Notes: generated by a model from the sequence alone, not told the origin. DNA of 64,000 nucleotides from an uncultured Selenomonadales bacterium (GCA_937877655.1 CALFJC010000101.1:1-64000); one strand, 5' to 3'. Counted from the first letter of the stretch, positions 7,606-17,793 are shown. Translations and numbers: made by a program.

Positions 7606-8370
7606 ATGATAAAAGTTTTGGTGAACGGCGCGTTGGGGCGCATGGGAAAAACTGTTTGCGGCGCAGTCAAAGCCGATTCCGAATTGGAATTGGTCGGTGC
7701 GGTTGATATTTTTTCGGGCGAAGTCGAAGGCGTGAAAGTTGAGACTGATCTTGACGCGGCGTTGAAAAAATTTTCGCCCGACGTAATGGTTGATTTCACG
7801 CGCCCAGCTGTTGTCTTCGATAACGTGATGACTGCGCTCAAGAATAAAGTTTCGCCGGTAGTGGGGACGACGGGTTTAAGCGACGAGGCTAAAGAAAAAA
7901 TTCGCGAGGCGGCAGAAAAAAATCAGACGCCCGCATTTATCGCGCCGAATTTTGCATTGGGCGCGGTGTTGATGATGTTGACGGCGCAGAAAATTGCAAA
8001 GTACATGCCCGACGTTGAAATAATTGAACTTCATCACGACAAAAAGCTCGACGCGCCTTCGGGCACAGCCGAGCTTACGGCAAAAATGATTTCGGAAGTT
8101 CGTCCTTCGCACAAGCAGGGACATCCCGAAGAAGTGGAGAGACTCCCGCACGTTCGCGGCGCAGATTTTGACGGGATAAAAATTCACAGCGTCAGACTGC
8201 CGGGCTACGTTGCGCACCAAGAAGTTATCTTCGGCGGGCTCGGACAAACTTTGACGATTCGTCATGACTCGACGGGCAGAGATTCTTTTATGCCGGGCGT
8301 CGTGTTGGCTTGCAAAAAAGTTCGCAACCTGCGCGGCTTGACGGTCGGCTTGGACAAAATTTTAGACTGA
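7606..8370 (+). CDS. dapB: 4-hydroxy-tetrahydrodipicolinate reductase
   Basis: DapB uses NAD(P)H in the second committed step of lysine/diaminopimelate synthesis. At 254 aa it is slightly short but complete. It has the Rossmann motif NGALGRMGKT near the N-terminus, VDFTRP, GTTGLS, the HHDKKLDAPSGTA active-site block (catalytic His and Lys), and the C-terminal SRDSFMPGV-type segment. A strong GGAGG lies 9 nt before the ATG. dapA is elsewhere in the window (36975). The stop overlaps the next start (ATGA). Confidence 0.97.
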   Translation: MIKVLVNGALGRMGKTVCGAVKADSELELVGAVDIFSGEVEGVKVETDLDAALKKFSPDVMVDFTRPAVVFDNVMTALKNKVSPVVGTTGLSDEAKEKIREAAEKNQTPAFIAPNFALGAVLMMLTAQKIAKYMPDVEIIELHHDKKLDAPSGTAELTAKMISEVRPSHKQGHPEEVERLPHVRGADFDGIKIHSVRLPGYVAHQEVIFGGLGQTLTIRHDSTGRDSFMPGVVLACKKVRNLRGLTVGLDKILD

Positions 8371-9023
8371 TGAAAAACTTTTTGCTTGACGCAATTTTAT
8401 TCGCGGTGTTTTTGGCGGAGTTGAGTTTTCATTTCCTGCCGAAAATTCTTCACGAAATTTTAGGCGTGATATTTATCGCGCTGATAATTTTTCACGTGGC
8501 GATAAACTTTCGCCGAATCTTTTCGCTCACGAAAAAAATAACGCCGCGAAAATTTTTTTCCTTAGAAATAAATGTCGCGCTGATAATGGGAGCGGCATTA
8601 ATTTTCGTAACGGGCATTTGCATGTCGAATTATCTTTTTCCCGACGCGGCAAATCCTTTATTGCGGCGCAACATGACAATTCATCAACTGCATGTTTCCG
8701 CGCCGTATGTCATGATGATTTTAATAGGAATGCATCTCGGACTTCATTGGCGGGAATTTTGGCAGAGATTTTTGAATCTTGTCGGCTTGGAAGAATTTTA
8801 TCAAAGGCGAAAGATATTTTTCAAAGCGGCGGCGGTAATTTTATCGGCGATTGGCTTTGCGGGATTTTTTTTGAATCGATTAGCGGCGCGGCTCGCAATG
8901 AAACATATTTTTGCGACGCCCGCAACCGATTTGCCCGCCGCGATTTTTGTTTTGTTGATGATTGGCGGCGTGGCATTTTTCGCGCTGATAACTTTTTTTG
9001 TCGACAGGAAATTTTTTCGTTAA
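8370..9023 (+). CDS. Membrane protein of the DUF4405 type
   Basis: The product is 217 aa with about five hydrophobic segments. The first two helices carry histidines (SFHFL, LHEILGV, IFHVAINF) and a later one reads IHQLHVSAPYVMMILIGMHLGLHW. Paired histidines on membrane helices are the pattern of DUF4405/cytochrome b-like haem-binding proteins; haem binding here is inferred. The start ATG overlaps the dapB stop, so the gene is translationally coupled to dapB. Its role is unknown. Confidence 0.75.
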   Translation: MKNFLLDAILFAVFLAELSFHFLPKILHEILGVIFIALIIFHVAINFRRIFSLTKKITPRKFFSLEINVALIMGAALIFVTGICMSNYLFPDAANPLLRRNMTIHQLHVSAPYVMMILIGMHLGLHWREFWQRFLNLVGLEEFYQRRKIFFKAAAVILSAIGFAGFFLNRLAARLAMKHIFATPATDLPAAIFVLLMIGGVAFFALITFFVDRKFFR

Positions 9024-9030
9024 GGAGGTT

Positions 9031-9981
9031 ATGAGTTTGGACACAAAAATTGTAAAGGGAATGCTTTTGGGCTTGGCAACGGGCGACGCATTGGGAGTTC
9101 CCGTCGAATTTGAATCGCGCAGATTTTTGAAGAACAATCCTGTTGTGAATATGCGGAGCGGCGGCTCTTGGGGACAAGAGGCGGGCACTTGGTCTGACGA
9201 TACGAGTTTGACGATAGCAGCGATGGAAAGCATTTCGCGGCTGAAGAAAATCGATTATCAAGACGTGATGGAAAATTTTTTGAAATGGTACGAGCGCAGT
9301 TCTTTTACGGCGACGGGCAACAGATTTGACATTGGCAACACGACTCGCTCGGCGATTGTAAGGTTTGCGAGAAAACTTTTGCCGCCGACGAAATGCGGCG
9401 CGACTGAAAGAAATTCCAACGGCAACGGCTCTTTGATGAGAATTTTGCCCGCGACTTTTTTTCTTTATGCAAAATGCGGCGGGCGATTGAACGCGGACGC
9501 TCTGGAAATTATTCATGAATTTTCCGCGCTGACTCACGGGCACATTATCAGCCGCATGGCTTGCGGAATTTATTCGCTGATAGCCGCGCAGATTTTGAAC
9601 GGGAAAAATATTTCCGAAGCGTTTTTGCTCGGCATGGAGGATGCGAAAAAATTTTACGGCGAAGACGCGGCATTTGAAAATTTCTCGCGACTTTGTGACG
9701 AAAATTTTGCCGCTCTGCCTGAAGAAGAAATTTCTGCGTCGGGCTACGTTGTCGACACATTGGAAGCGGCTTTGTGGTGCCTTTTGAACACCGCCGATTA
9801 CAAATCTCTTGCGTTAAAGGCGGTAAATTTGGGCGAAGATACAGATACGGTCGGAGCAGTTGCGGGCGGACTTGCGGGAATTTTTTACGGCGCGGAGTCA
9901 ATTCCCGCCGAATGGCTCGCGACTTTAAAGCGGCGCGATTATCTTGAAAAAATTGCGGAAGACTTCGCCGCCGTCTTATAA
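9031..9981 (+). CDS. ADP-ribosylglycohydrolase (DraG) family protein
   Basis: The product is 316 aa. It begins near KGMLLGLATGDALGVPVEF, continues with GTWSDDTSLTIA and GNGSLMRILP, and ends with LGEDTDTVGAVAGGLAG. These acidic motifs coordinate the two Mg ions used to hydrolyse ADP-ribose linkages. The ATG follows an ideal TAAGGAGG in which the TAA is the stop of the preceding gene, so it belongs to the dapB operon. The substrate is unknown. A macrodomain protein is encoded on the opposite strand just beyond tRNA-Pro. Confidence 0.88.
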   Translation: MSLDTKIVKGMLLGLATGDALGVPVEFESRRFLKNNPVVNMRSGGSWGQEAGTWSDDTSLTIAAMESISRLKKIDYQDVMENFLKWYERSSFTATGNRFDIGNTTRSAIVRFARKLLPPTKCGATERNSNGNGSLMRILPATFFLYAKCGGRLNADALEIIHEFSALTHGHIISRMACGIYSLIAAQILNGKNISEAFLLGMEDAKKFYGEDAAFENFSRLCDENFAALPEEEISASGYVVDTLEAALWCLLNTADYKSLALKAVNLGEDTDTVGAVAGGLAGIFYGAESIPAEWLATLKRRDYLEKIAEDFAAVL

Positions 9982-9989
9982 AAAAATTT

Positions 9990-10017
9990 AAGCCCCGACA
10001 AAAGTCGAGGCTTTTTT
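9990..10017 (+). terminator. Intrinsic terminator of the dapB operon
   Basis: The stem AAGCC-CGA/TCG-GGCTT is followed by CTTTTTTATT directly after the ADP-ribosylglycohydrolase stop. Confidence 0.8.
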
Positions 10018-10042
10018 ATTTCAAAAATTTATTTTCAGATTT

Positions 10043-10117
<75 letters not shown>

Positions 10118-10131
10118 ATGCGGAAAAAATT

Positions 10132-10617
10132 TTACACAATCGCCGCCGCCATGTCAAGGAGCGATTTATCTCTGACAGTCAGAATAACTTCGAGATCGCC
10201 TTGAAAATCTTTAATCGCTTGGACGGCAACTTTCAGTGCGTCGGCAGGCGGATAGCCGTAAATGCCGCTTGAGATCAGCGGGAAGGCGATACTTTTCAAA
10301 TTATTTTCGGCGGCGAGTTTCAAGCTGTTTTCGTAGCAGGAGCGCAAAAGATTTTCTTCGCCGAAATTTCCGCCGTTCCAAATCGGTCCCGCCGTGTGAA
10401 TTACAAATTTCGCGGGCAGATTAAATCCCGGAGTAATGACAGCCTCGCCCGTTTGAATCGGCGCAAGGGAGTTGCAAGCCGCCTGAAGTTCTTGACGCCC
10501 TGCCGCTCTGAAAATCGCGCCGCAAACTCCGCCGCCCGCCCGAAGCCCGGTGTTCGCCGCGTTGACAATCGCATCAACCTCAAGCGTTGTAATGTCCGCG
10601 TTCAAAATTTTAAGCAT
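10132..10617 (-). CDS. Macrodomain protein (O-acetyl-ADP-ribose deacetylase type)
   Basis: The product is a 161-aa stand-alone macrodomain. Signatures are DAIVNAANTGLRAGGGVCGAIF (ADP-ribose binding), FVIHTAGPIW, ENLLRSCYENSL, IAFPLISSGIYGYP and DALKVAVQAI. This family binds or hydrolyses ADP-ribose esters, including O-acetyl-ADP-ribose and ADP-ribosylated side chains. It converges with the ADP-ribosylglycohydrolase gene across tRNA-Pro, so ADP-ribose chemistry is a shared theme, although the genes are not co-transcribed. Confidence 0.92.
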   Translation of the reverse strand: MLKILNADITTLEVDAIVNAANTGLRAGGGVCGAIFRAAGRQELQAACNSLAPIQTGEAVITPGFNLPAKFVIHTAGPIWNGGNFGEENLLRSCYENSLKLAAENNLKSIAFPLISSGIYGYPPADALKVAVQAIKDFQGDLEVILTVRDKSLLDMAAAIV

Positions 10618-10701
10618 GATAAAAATCCTCTCTCAAAAAATCTTTCCACATTTTAACTTTCGCCTCCGAAATTTTCAACCAAAAAAAGTTTTCTCAAATG
10701 C

Positions 10702-10732
10702 TTGACAATTCGGGTTGGGGGGGGGGTATAAT
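10702..10732 (+). promoter_or_regulatory. RTX-gene promoter with a G10 tract in the spacer
   Basis: A perfect -35 TTGACA (10702-10707) and perfect -10 TATAAT (10727-10732) are separated by 19 bp, of which 10717-10726 is an uninterrupted run of ten G. The spacer is 2 bp longer than the 17 bp seen at other promoters in this window. Slippage in such a tract would change the spacer and so promoter strength, as known for Neisseria porA and fetA. The leader to the ATG is about 110 nt. Confidence 0.8.
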
Positions 10733-10846
10733 AGCGTAGGAAAATATGTTTTAGTGTTTTTGTTTTGATGAGAGGAGCGGATTTTATAGAAAAGCAGTCG
10801 ACATGCGAAAAGAATTTTTTGTAAAAGATAAGGAGGATTTTTTGTT

Positions 10847-13800
10847 ATGGCAATTAACTTGGGGACATTTAACGGCACGAGCAAAGCCGACACAATCGAA
10901 AATTATTTTGACAACGGGACGATAAACGCGCTCGGCGGCAACGATACCGTTTACAACGAAGGCTCCAACGTGACAATCAACGGCGGCGCGGGAAATGATT
11001 TTATTTATAACATAAGTCTTGCCGCTGATGTCTCGATAAACGGCGGCGCGGGTGATGATTATATCGACAACGACGGTGACTACGTGACTATAAACGGCGG
11101 CACGGGCGATGATTCAATTTACAACGGCGGAGAAAATGTTCTTTATCAATATGCGTCGGGCGACGGCAACGATTTTATCGGCGGCTTTGATGACACTTCG
11201 ACGCTGAAAATTACCTCGGGCACGGTCGACAATATAACTTCAAACGGCGAAGATATTTTCATAGCGATAGGCGGAGCGACAATTACGCTGGGAGGCGCAC
11301 TTGGGCTCGAAACTCTGAATATCATCGACGCCGACGGAAAACAAGTTGCATTTAATTTTAACGGCACAGAGGAAGGGGATTCTGTCAGTAATTATTTCGA
11401 CAACGTAACGATAAATGCGCTCGGCGGCAACGACACTGTTTACAACAGAGGCGACTCAGTGACAATCGACGGCGGCACAGGTAACGATTCTATTGACAAT
11501 TACGGTTCCAATGTTTCAATCGACGGCGGCGCAGGGAACGATTCAATTATCAACTACGAAGGCTCAAACGTGACAATTAACGGCGGCACAGGTGACGATT
11601 ATATTGACAACTATGGTAACTGGGGCGCAAATGTTCTTTTCCAATACGCGTCGGGCGACGGCAACGATTTTATCGATTTTATCGGCGGCTTCAATGACAC
11701 TTCGACGCTGAAAATTACCTCGGGCACGGTCGACAATATAACTTCAAACGGCGAAGATATTTTCATAGCGATAGGCGGAGCGACAATTACGCTGGGAGGC
11801 GCACTTGGGCTCGAAACTCTGAATATCATCGACGCCGACGGAAAACAAGTTGCATTTAATTTTAACGGCACAGAGGAAGGGGATTCTGTCAGTAATTATT
11901 TCGACAACGTAACGATAAATGCGCTCGGCGGCAATGATGAAGTTGAAAATTACGGCTCCAATGTTTCAATCAACGGCGGCGCGGGCGATGACACAATTTG
12001 TAACGTAGGAAGTGATGAAGGCGGCTGGGCTGAGCACGTTTCAATCAACGGCGGCACAGGCAACGATTCAATCAACAACGAATATGGAGACTATGCCTCA
12101 ATAAATGCTGGAGCTGGCAACGATTTAATTTCCGACAGAAGTTGGTATTCTACACTCATTGGCGGTGCAGGCAACGACTCAATTATCATTAACGGCGACT
12201 CAGTAACAATCGATGGCGGCGAAGGCAATGATTCTATTATCAATAACGGCGGCGGATACGTTCTTTATCAATATGCATCGGGCGACGGCAACGATTATAT
12301 CAGAGGCTTTGATGAAAGTTCGACGCTGAAAATTACCTCGGGCAAAGTCGACAATATAACTTCAAACGGCGAAGATATTTTCATAGCGATAGGTGGAGCG
12401 ACAATCACGCTGGAAGGCGCACGCTGGCTTGAAACTCTGAATATTGAAGAAGCTGATGATCCGACACTTTTGACACTTACAGATTCTGATAATGCCACGA
12501 TAACTGTTGATTCGGAAGTTGTAACAGCCGATGCTTCTCAACGTACCAAAGCAATTAAAATTACGGGCAACAAACTTGATAACTCAATCGTCGGCGGCAG
12601 CGGAAAAGATACACTTTATGGCGGCGACGGCGCAGATTCACTTGTCGGCAACGCGGGTGCGGATAAACTTTACGGGCAAAACGGCAATGATATTCTTGAC
12701 GGCGGCGCGGGTAATGATTCTCTCAATGGCGGTGCAGGAAACGATACGTTAATTGGCGGCGCAGGAAATGATACTTTCACGGGCGGCGCAGGAGATGATT
12801 TATTTATCACAAACGCGGGCAACGACGTTATCACTGATTATGCGGCGGGAGATAAAATTTCTGTCAACGCGGCGATAGCTTCTTCGTCAATCAAAGGTTC
12901 CGACGCAACCTTTAAAATCGGCTCAAGAACTTTAACCGTAAAGAACGGCAAGAGCAAAGAGATAACCTTCATACAAGCGGACGGCTCCGAAAGGACAATC
13001 ATAGGCGGAGCTTTCTTGGCTGACAATTCAACCGCCGCGAAAGTAACAATGTCCGCCGCCTGGCGTGAAGTTGCGGACGCTACCGAACGTACAAAGGCAA
13101 TTAGAATTGTGGGCAATGCTCAAAATAACACAATCTTCGGCGGAAGCGGCAATGACACGATTTACGGCGGCGACGGTGACGATTCTATTCTCGGAAATGC
13201 GGGCAACGATAAAATTTACGGACAAAACGGAAATGATACCTTGATTGGCGGCGCGGGCAACGATACTTTCACGGGCGGCGCAGGAAATGATTTGTTTGTT
13301 GTCGACGCAGGAAATGATTTTATCGCCGATTACGCGGCGGGCGACAAAATTTCCGTCAACGCGGCGATAGCTTCTTCGTCAATCAAAGGTTCCGACGCAA
13401 CCTTTAAAATCGGCTCAAGAACTTTAACCGTCAAGAACGGCAAGAGCAAAGAGATAACTTTTATAAAAGCGGACGGCAAGGAACGGACAATTATTGGCGG
13501 AGCTTTCTTGGCTGACAATTCAACCGCCGCAAAAGTAACGATGTCCGCCGCATGGCGTGAAGTTGCGGACGCCTCGACTCGTACCAAAGCCATTAATATC
13601 GTCGGCAATGCTCAAAACAATTCAATCTTGGGCGGTAGCGGCAAGGATACTCTTTACGGCGGCGACGGCAATGATTATTTGGTCGGCAACGCAGGCGCGG
13701 ATAAACTTTACGGACAAGCGGGCGACGATACGCTTATTGGCGGCGCAGGAAACGATTCGCTCTGGGGCGGCGACGGCGCAGATACCTTTATCTACGAAAC

Positions 13801-14002
13801 AGGCGACGGCAACGATGTCATTTTCGGCTTTGATGAGAACGACATACTTAAAATTACCGGCGATTATTCCGCTTCGTATGATTGGAAAAATAACAGCATT
13901 GAATTTAAAGTCGGCGACGGCTCAATCACGCTGAAAGATTTTAATACCGGGACTTTTAACGTCAACGGCGATTCTTATGTGCTCGGTCTTGTCAAGAAAT
14001 AA
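10847..14002 (+). CDS. Giant RTX-like calcium-binding repeat protein
   Basis: The product is 1051 aa with no N-terminal signal peptide; it starts MAINLGTFNGTSKADTI. It is built from glycine/aspartate-rich nonapeptide-type turns (INGGAGNDFI, GGDGADSLV, GGAGNDTL) that bind calcium as a parallel beta-roll in RTX proteins. Three spacer modules of the form YASGDGND-I-GF-(D/E)-STLKITSG lie in the N-terminal half. The C-terminal half has repeated RTKAI-I-GN...GGSGKDTLYGGDG units. RTX proteins are typically exported by type I secretion using a C-terminal signal; no secretion genes are in the window. The AAGGAGG before the ATG is strong. Expression is probably set by the G10 promoter. The function (adhesin, S-layer-like or other) cannot be told. 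Confidence 0.9.
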   Translation: MAINLGTFNGTSKADTIENYFDNGTINALGGNDTVYNEGSNVTINGGAGNDFIYNISLAADVSINGGAGDDYIDNDGDYVTINGGTGDDSIYNGGENVLYQYASGDGNDFIGGFDDTSTLKITSGTVDNITSNGEDIFIAIGGATITLGGALGLETLNIIDADGKQVAFNFNGTEEGDSVSNYFDNVTINALGGNDTVYNRGDSVTIDGGTGNDSIDNYGSNVSIDGGAGNDSIINYEGSNVTINGGTGDDYIDNYGNWGANVLFQYASGDGNDFIDFIGGFNDTSTLKITSGTVDNITSNGEDIFIAIGGATITLGGALGLETLNIIDADGKQVAFNFNGTEEGDSVSNYFDNVTINALGGNDEVENYGSNVSINGGAGDDTICNVGSDEGGWAEHVSINGGTGNDSINNEYGDYASINAGAGNDLISDRSWYSTLIGGAGNDSIIINGDSVTIDGGEGNDSIINNGGGYVLYQYASGDGNDYIRGFDESSTLKITSGKVDNITSNGEDIFIAIGGATITLEGARWLETLNIEEADDPTLLTLTDSDNATITVDSEVVTADASQRTKAIKITGNKLDNSIVGGSGKDTLYGGDGADSLVGNAGADKLYGQNGNDILDGGAGNDSLNGGAGNDTLIGGAGNDTFTGGAGDDLFITNAGNDVITDYAAGDKISVNAAIASSSIKGSDATFKIGSRTLTVKNGKSKEITFIQADGSERTIIGGAFLADNSTAAKVTMSAAWREVADATERTKAIRIVGNAQNNTIFGGSGNDTIYGGDGDDSILGNAGNDKIYGQNGNDTLIGGAGNDTFTGGAGNDLFVVDAGNDFIADYAAGDKISVNAAIASSSIKGSDATFKIGSRTLTVKNGKSKEITFIKADGKERTIIGGAFLADNSTAAKVTMSAAWREVADASTRTKAINIVGNAQNNSILGGSGKDTLYGGDGNDYLVGNAGADKLYGQAGDDTLIGGAGNDSLWGGDGADTFIYETGDGNDVIFGFDENDILKITGDYSASYDWKNNSIEFKVGDGSITLKDFNTGTFNVNGDSYVLGLVKK
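11191..11934 (+). repeat. 240-bp identical internal repeat in the RTX gene
   Basis: Bases 11191-11430 recur at 11695-11934 (offset 504 bp) with no differences found by eye. A third, diverged copy starts near 12260. Copy 2 is preceded by a 9-bp tandem duplication (gattttatc twice). The identity at silent positions suggests recent duplication or gene conversion. Confidence 0.9.
12835..13610 (+). repeat. Second internal repeat pair in the RTX gene
   Basis: A segment of about 270 bp starting near 12835 recurs at about 13327 (offset 492 bp) with few differences. It encodes the SVNAAIASSSIKGSDATFKI...KVTMSAAWREVADA module. These repeats could drive in-frame expansion or contraction of the protein. 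Confidence 0.85.
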
Positions 14003-14025
14003 AAATCTGCGCGGAAAAAATTTTT

Positions 14026-14055
14026 AATCCCTCCAAAGTCGGAGGGATTTTTTTA
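14026..14055 (+). terminator. Intrinsic terminator after the first RTX gene
   Basis: The stem AATCCCTCC/GGAGGGATT with a 6-nt loop is followed by TTTTTTT. Confidence 0.9.
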
Positions 14056-14100
14056 TTCGACATTGTATAATGGGGAAAATTTTTTAGGGAGATGATCTCT

Positions 14101-17100
14101 GTGGCGATTTTTGAAAGTAAAGAAAATTGCGCGCTGATATTCGGCGGCGAAGGTGATAATACCATTCACAGTTCCGGCGATAATTCTTTGCTTGTCGGCG
14201 GCAATGACAATAACATTATCATTTCCGAAGGCGGCAACTCAACTTTAATCGGCGGCACGGGCAAAAATACTTTTACGGGCGGCGAAGACGGAAATATTTT
14301 CGTGCACAATGACGGAGCCGCAGACCTTATCACGAATTACAATCAGGCGGAAGACATAATCATTTTGGCGAGCGGCAGTGTCAAAGAATCTGTGAAGAGC
14401 TCGGACGATGTTATTCTTACAATCGCGGACGAAAATAAATCTCTCGGAAAAATTACGATTCAAGGAGGCGCGGAAAAAATTTTAACGATTTATGATGAAG
14501 AATTTGTTACACAGAGCAAAGAAGCTTTCCTTGACATTTCCGACGCTTACATAACGGCGGCAGTCAAAACTTTTGAGGAAGACGAAGACGTTCAAAGCAT
14601 TTTAAATGACGGCGCGGACAGCGAAGTTCTTTCGGAAATTAAAGCGGTTGACTCCGAGCTTGCCGCGAAAATTGCGGAGAGTTTGAAACTTTCTTATGAA
14701 GTCGGGAAAAATTATTTGGCAAGTCAAACAGAAAATTCTTTGGTTGTCGAGCCCGCAGACGCCGCCGAAGGCATGGAAGCTTATCAAAACACGATGAGCG
14801 CACTGGATTTTGAGGCGACAACTCTTGTTGAACTTGCAAATATCGGCAAAGTCGGTGCGGCAGGAGAAGTTTTCGGAAAAGCTTTGTCGAAAGTCGCGCA
14901 ACCTTTATCTGTTGGAATGTCCATTACGTCTTATGCCGCTTACAGCTACATGCTTTACAACGAAAATTTGATTCCTGCTTGGGAAAATATAGGAGATTCC
15001 GGCGGGACGCTCTTTGAAAAGATTGCAAAGATTCGCTCGCAAAACTCGGAGATATTTGACGGCTGGGTTAAAAGTAATGTCGACGTTGTCTTTGCTGTCG
15101 GCGGGGCGGCGGCAGTAGGAATTATGGGCGCGGCGGGCGTTGTCGGTGTTCCCGTGATAATTACTGCCGCCGCTTGTTATGCGACTCCCGTTGCAATAAA
15201 TTGGTTTTACGATAACGTCCTTGCGAAGAAATTCAACGAGGCTTCGGGCATTCCCAATAAACTCAAAAAGAAATTGAAGACAACAGACAATCTCAATTCG
15301 TTTTATTACAAGAGAAATGATCTTTACAACGACAAGGACAACGTCGTCTTTTCGGGAACGGCAATAAAAGATGCAATGTACAACAGCGGCTCCAATGTTA
15401 TTATTAACTGCGGCGGGGGCAACGATGCAGTTTCAAACTATTACGGCGTGAAAAATGTTTTAGTCTATGGCGGCGCGGGAAATGATGCGTTAAGCGGTTC
15501 GACAGTTTACGGCGGCACGGGCGACGATACATTGATGGGAGAAATTGTTTACGGCGGCGAAGGCGACGATTTCATTTACGGCATGATCGCTTACGGCGAA
15601 AGCGGTGACGATTATTTTTCTGTAAGTCAGTCAAACTCGACACTCTACGGCGGCACGGGCAATGATACGTTCAGCAATACTTCAAACAACGAAGTTTTAA
15701 TCATAGGAGGCGCGGGAGACGATTACGTTTGGAACGACGGCGGCAAATCTTTGACAATCGACGCGGGCGCGGGCAATGATATAATCGAAAACCACAACGA
15801 GAACATTTCAATTTTGGGCGGCGAAGGCAATGATTCTATCGTAAGCGAAGGTCTTTACGCTGATAATGTCACAATCGACGCGGGCGGCGGCAACAACACA
15901 ATTTTTGGCGGCGATACAATAAAAGCGGGTTCTGGAAATGATTATATTATTTCAGGAGCAAACAGCTTAATCGACGCGGGCAACGGCAACAATACAATCA
16001 GCGGCGACGTCTACGGAGATAAAGTCCAAACCGGCACAGTCAAAAGCGGTTCGGGAAACGATTTAATTTCGTATTTTGCTTCAATCGAGGCTGGCGCGGG
16101 CAAAGATACAATTTTTGTCGGCGGCGGCTCAACGGTAACGGGCGGCAAGGGAAATGATATTTTCATTTGCAACGGCGGGAATAATACCATCACCGACTAC
16201 ACGCCGAGCGATAAAATTCTTTCCACTTTAAGTTATGGCGGTTATCACGTCGAAGGCTCCGATTTAATTTTTGATCTTGATTACGAAGATTCTTTGACGA
16301 TTAAAAAAGGCGCGGGCAAAGCGATTAATTTTAATTCCGGCGTCAACTTTTATACAGAGGAAGGAGTTTTTGACAAAAATAAAAAAACCGTCCTGCTCCA
16401 AAGTTCGACGGGAAATTTCAACGCAAAAAAAATCTCCAGCCTCGCGAGTATCGACGGCTCGCAGACAGGATCGGCATCAATCACGGGCAATAACAAAGCC
16501 AATCTTATCGTCACGGGCTTAAGCTCGACAGTCGCGGGCGGCAAGGGCAACGATACAATTTTTGCAAGCAGCGGCTCGGACGTTTTTGTTTATGATAAAG
16601 GCGACGGCAAGGACATTATTTACAATTTCGGCGAAAGCGACGCGATAAATCTCGGCTCCAATGCGAATATTAAGGATTTCAAAATTAAAAAAGACAATGT
16701 GACTTTCAAAATCGGGAGCGGCTCAATCACAGTCAACAATCTCACTTCGGGAATTAATTTCAACGATACCATTTTCAGCAACGGGATTTTCATTTCTGAC
16801 GAAGGCGCAAAAGTTCTAAGCTCTTTCAGCGGGACAATTAATCTTGAAGAATTTTGGGTTTCAAAGGCGGACGCCTCTCTTGCCAAGAAAAAAGTTTCGA
16901 TAAACGGCACGGGTTGGGCTGATTCTTTGGTCGGCGGCAACGGAAAAGATACTTTGCTCGGCGAAGGCGGCGAAGACACTCTCTATGGCGGCAAAGGCAA
17001 TGACATTCTTTTTGGCGGCAATGAAAATGATTCGTTATGGGGCGGAAAAGGAAATGACACACTCACGGGCGGCGAAGGTTACGATACTTTTGTTTTCCGC

Positions 17101-17322
17101 GCAGGCGAAGGAACCGATGTCATTACAGATTTTTCGGAAGATGACATGCTGAAAATTTTGGACAAAAAAAATGCCGCCGTCGATTTCAAGAAGGCGACAT
17201 TCAAAAATGATACTCTTACGCTCTCGGTGAACGGCGGCGGCAAAATTATTCTCAAAAATATTTCCGAGGCGACCTCGATAAATATCAACGGAACGGATCA
17301 TATCGTAAGAAACATGATTTAA
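14101..17322 (+). CDS. Second giant RTX-like protein with a hydrophobic helical domain
   Basis: The product is 1073 aa from the GTG at 14101, which sits 9 nt after AGGGAG; an in-frame ATG at 14092 directly abuts that site and is less likely. An N-terminal RTX patch ([19 protein letters not shown]) is followed by a helical region of about 300 residues with no RTX repeats. That region includes a long hydrophobic stretch (about residues 328-375: [20 protein letters not shown] and onward). From about residue 415 a second RTX roll runs to the C-terminus, ending with [11 protein letters not shown] and [13 protein letters not shown]. The hydrophobic segment recalls the pore-forming or membrane-contact part of RTX cytolysins, but no motif proves toxicity. 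A TATAAT box lies near 14072, downstream of the previous terminator, so it may have its own promoter. Confidence 0.88.
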   Translation: MAIFESKENCALIFGGEGDNTIHSSGDNSLLVGGNDNNIIISEGGNSTLIGGTGKNTFTGGEDGNIFVHNDGAADLITNYNQAEDIIILASGSVKESVKSSDDVILTIADENKSLGKITIQGGAEKILTIYDEEFVTQSKEAFLDISDAYITAAVKTFEEDEDVQSILNDGADSEVLSEIKAVDSELAAKIAESLKLSYEVGKNYLASQTENSLVVEPADAAEGMEAYQNTMSALDFEATTLVELANIGKVGAAGEVFGKALSKVAQPLSVGMSITSYAAYSYMLYNENLIPAWENIGDSGGTLFEKIAKIRSQNSEIFDGWVKSNVDVVFAVGGAAAVGIMGAAGVVGVPVIITAAACYATPVAINWFYDNVLAKKFNEASGIPNKLKKKLKTTDNLNSFYYKRNDLYNDKDNVVFSGTAIKDAMYNSGSNVIINCGGGNDAVSNYYGVKNVLVYGGAGNDALSGSTVYGGTGDDTLMGEIVYGGEGDDFIYGMIAYGESGDDYFSVSQSNSTLYGGTGNDTFSNTSNNEVLIIGGAGDDYVWNDGGKSLTIDAGAGNDIIENHNENISILGGEGNDSIVSEGLYADNVTIDAGGGNNTIFGGDTIKAGSGNDYIISGANSLIDAGNGNNTISGDVYGDKVQTGTVKSGSGNDLISYFASIEAGAGKDTIFVGGGSTVTGGKGNDIFICNGGNNTITDYTPSDKILSTLSYGGYHVEGSDLIFDLDYEDSLTIKKGAGKAINFNSGVNFYTEEGVFDKNKKTVLLQSSTGNFNAKKISSLASIDGSQTGSASITGNNKANLIVTGLSSTVAGGKGNDTIFASSGSDVFVYDKGDGKDIIYNFGESDAINLGSNANIKDFKIKKDNVTFKIGSGSITVNNLTSGINFNDTIFSNGIFISDEGAKVLSSFSGTINLEEFWVSKADASLAKKKVSINGTGWADSLVGGNGKDTLLGEGGEDTLYGGKGNDILFGGNENDSLWGGKGNDTLTGGEGYDTFVFRAGEGTDVITDFSEDDMLKILDKKNAAVDFKKATFKNDTLTLSVNGGGKIILKNISEATSININGTDHIVRNMI

Positions 17323-17345
17323 AAAGACATTGCGGGTTAATAATT

Positions 17346-17535
17346 CACGGGCGCACAGGGCAATGCGTAATGCATAATTCATAATGAAAAAAATTACAGC
17401 GGTTGGTTAAGACACGGGCGCACAGGACGTGCGCCCGCCGGCAACAAAAACAGGATGTTTTTATTGCCGGAAACGCCCCCGCGAGGTGCCTTTTCTTTTT
17501 GCTACTTTTTCTTTGGGCAAGCAAAGAAAAAGTAG
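17346..17535. repeat. Three-hairpin dispersed element, copy 2
   Basis: This copy has 7-bp-period TAATGC-type units (17358-17385), then hairpin A (17416-17436, GGGCGCAC/GTGCGCCC), hairpin B (17438-17470, CCGGCAA/TTGCCGG) and hairpin C (17502-17535, CTACTTTTTCTTTG/CAAAGAAAAAGTAG). The rest of the 471-bp gap (17536-17793) holds two direct repeats of about 110 bp, each ending in CACGCTTTGACAAAGGGGGG, and a half copy of hairpin C at 17643-17668. I see no gene in the gap. Confidence 0.85.
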
Positions 17536-17793
17536 ATCCTAAAAATAAATTCCATGATTGAATCCAATCGAAGTGGTTAGCCGCCGCCTCGACAGTCGGT
17601 TCCGCGAATCCACGCTTTGACAAAGGGGGGATTTTTCTTCCTCTTTGGGCATGCAAAGAAAAAGTAGTTTAAAAAATAAATTTCATGATTGACTCAATCG
17701 AAGTGACGAGCCGCGCCGAGAGCAGTCGGTTCCGCGAATCCACGCTTTGACAAAGGGGGGATTTTTCTCCTTCTTTTTTTGGAAAAATTTTGT

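Noticed and set aside
10767..10823. Short leader frame between the G10 promoter and the RTX start
   Set aside because: It has no convincing ribosome site, and such short frames are expected by chance.
14092..14100. ATG at 14092 as start of the second RTX gene
   Set aside because: It directly abuts AGGGAG; the GTG at 14101 has correct spacing.
17345..17656. Possible small proteins through the three-hairpin element (also near 22933 and 60282)
   Set aside because: The frames run through palindromes that recur in both orientations; similar peptides arise from the repeat itself, with no ribosome site.
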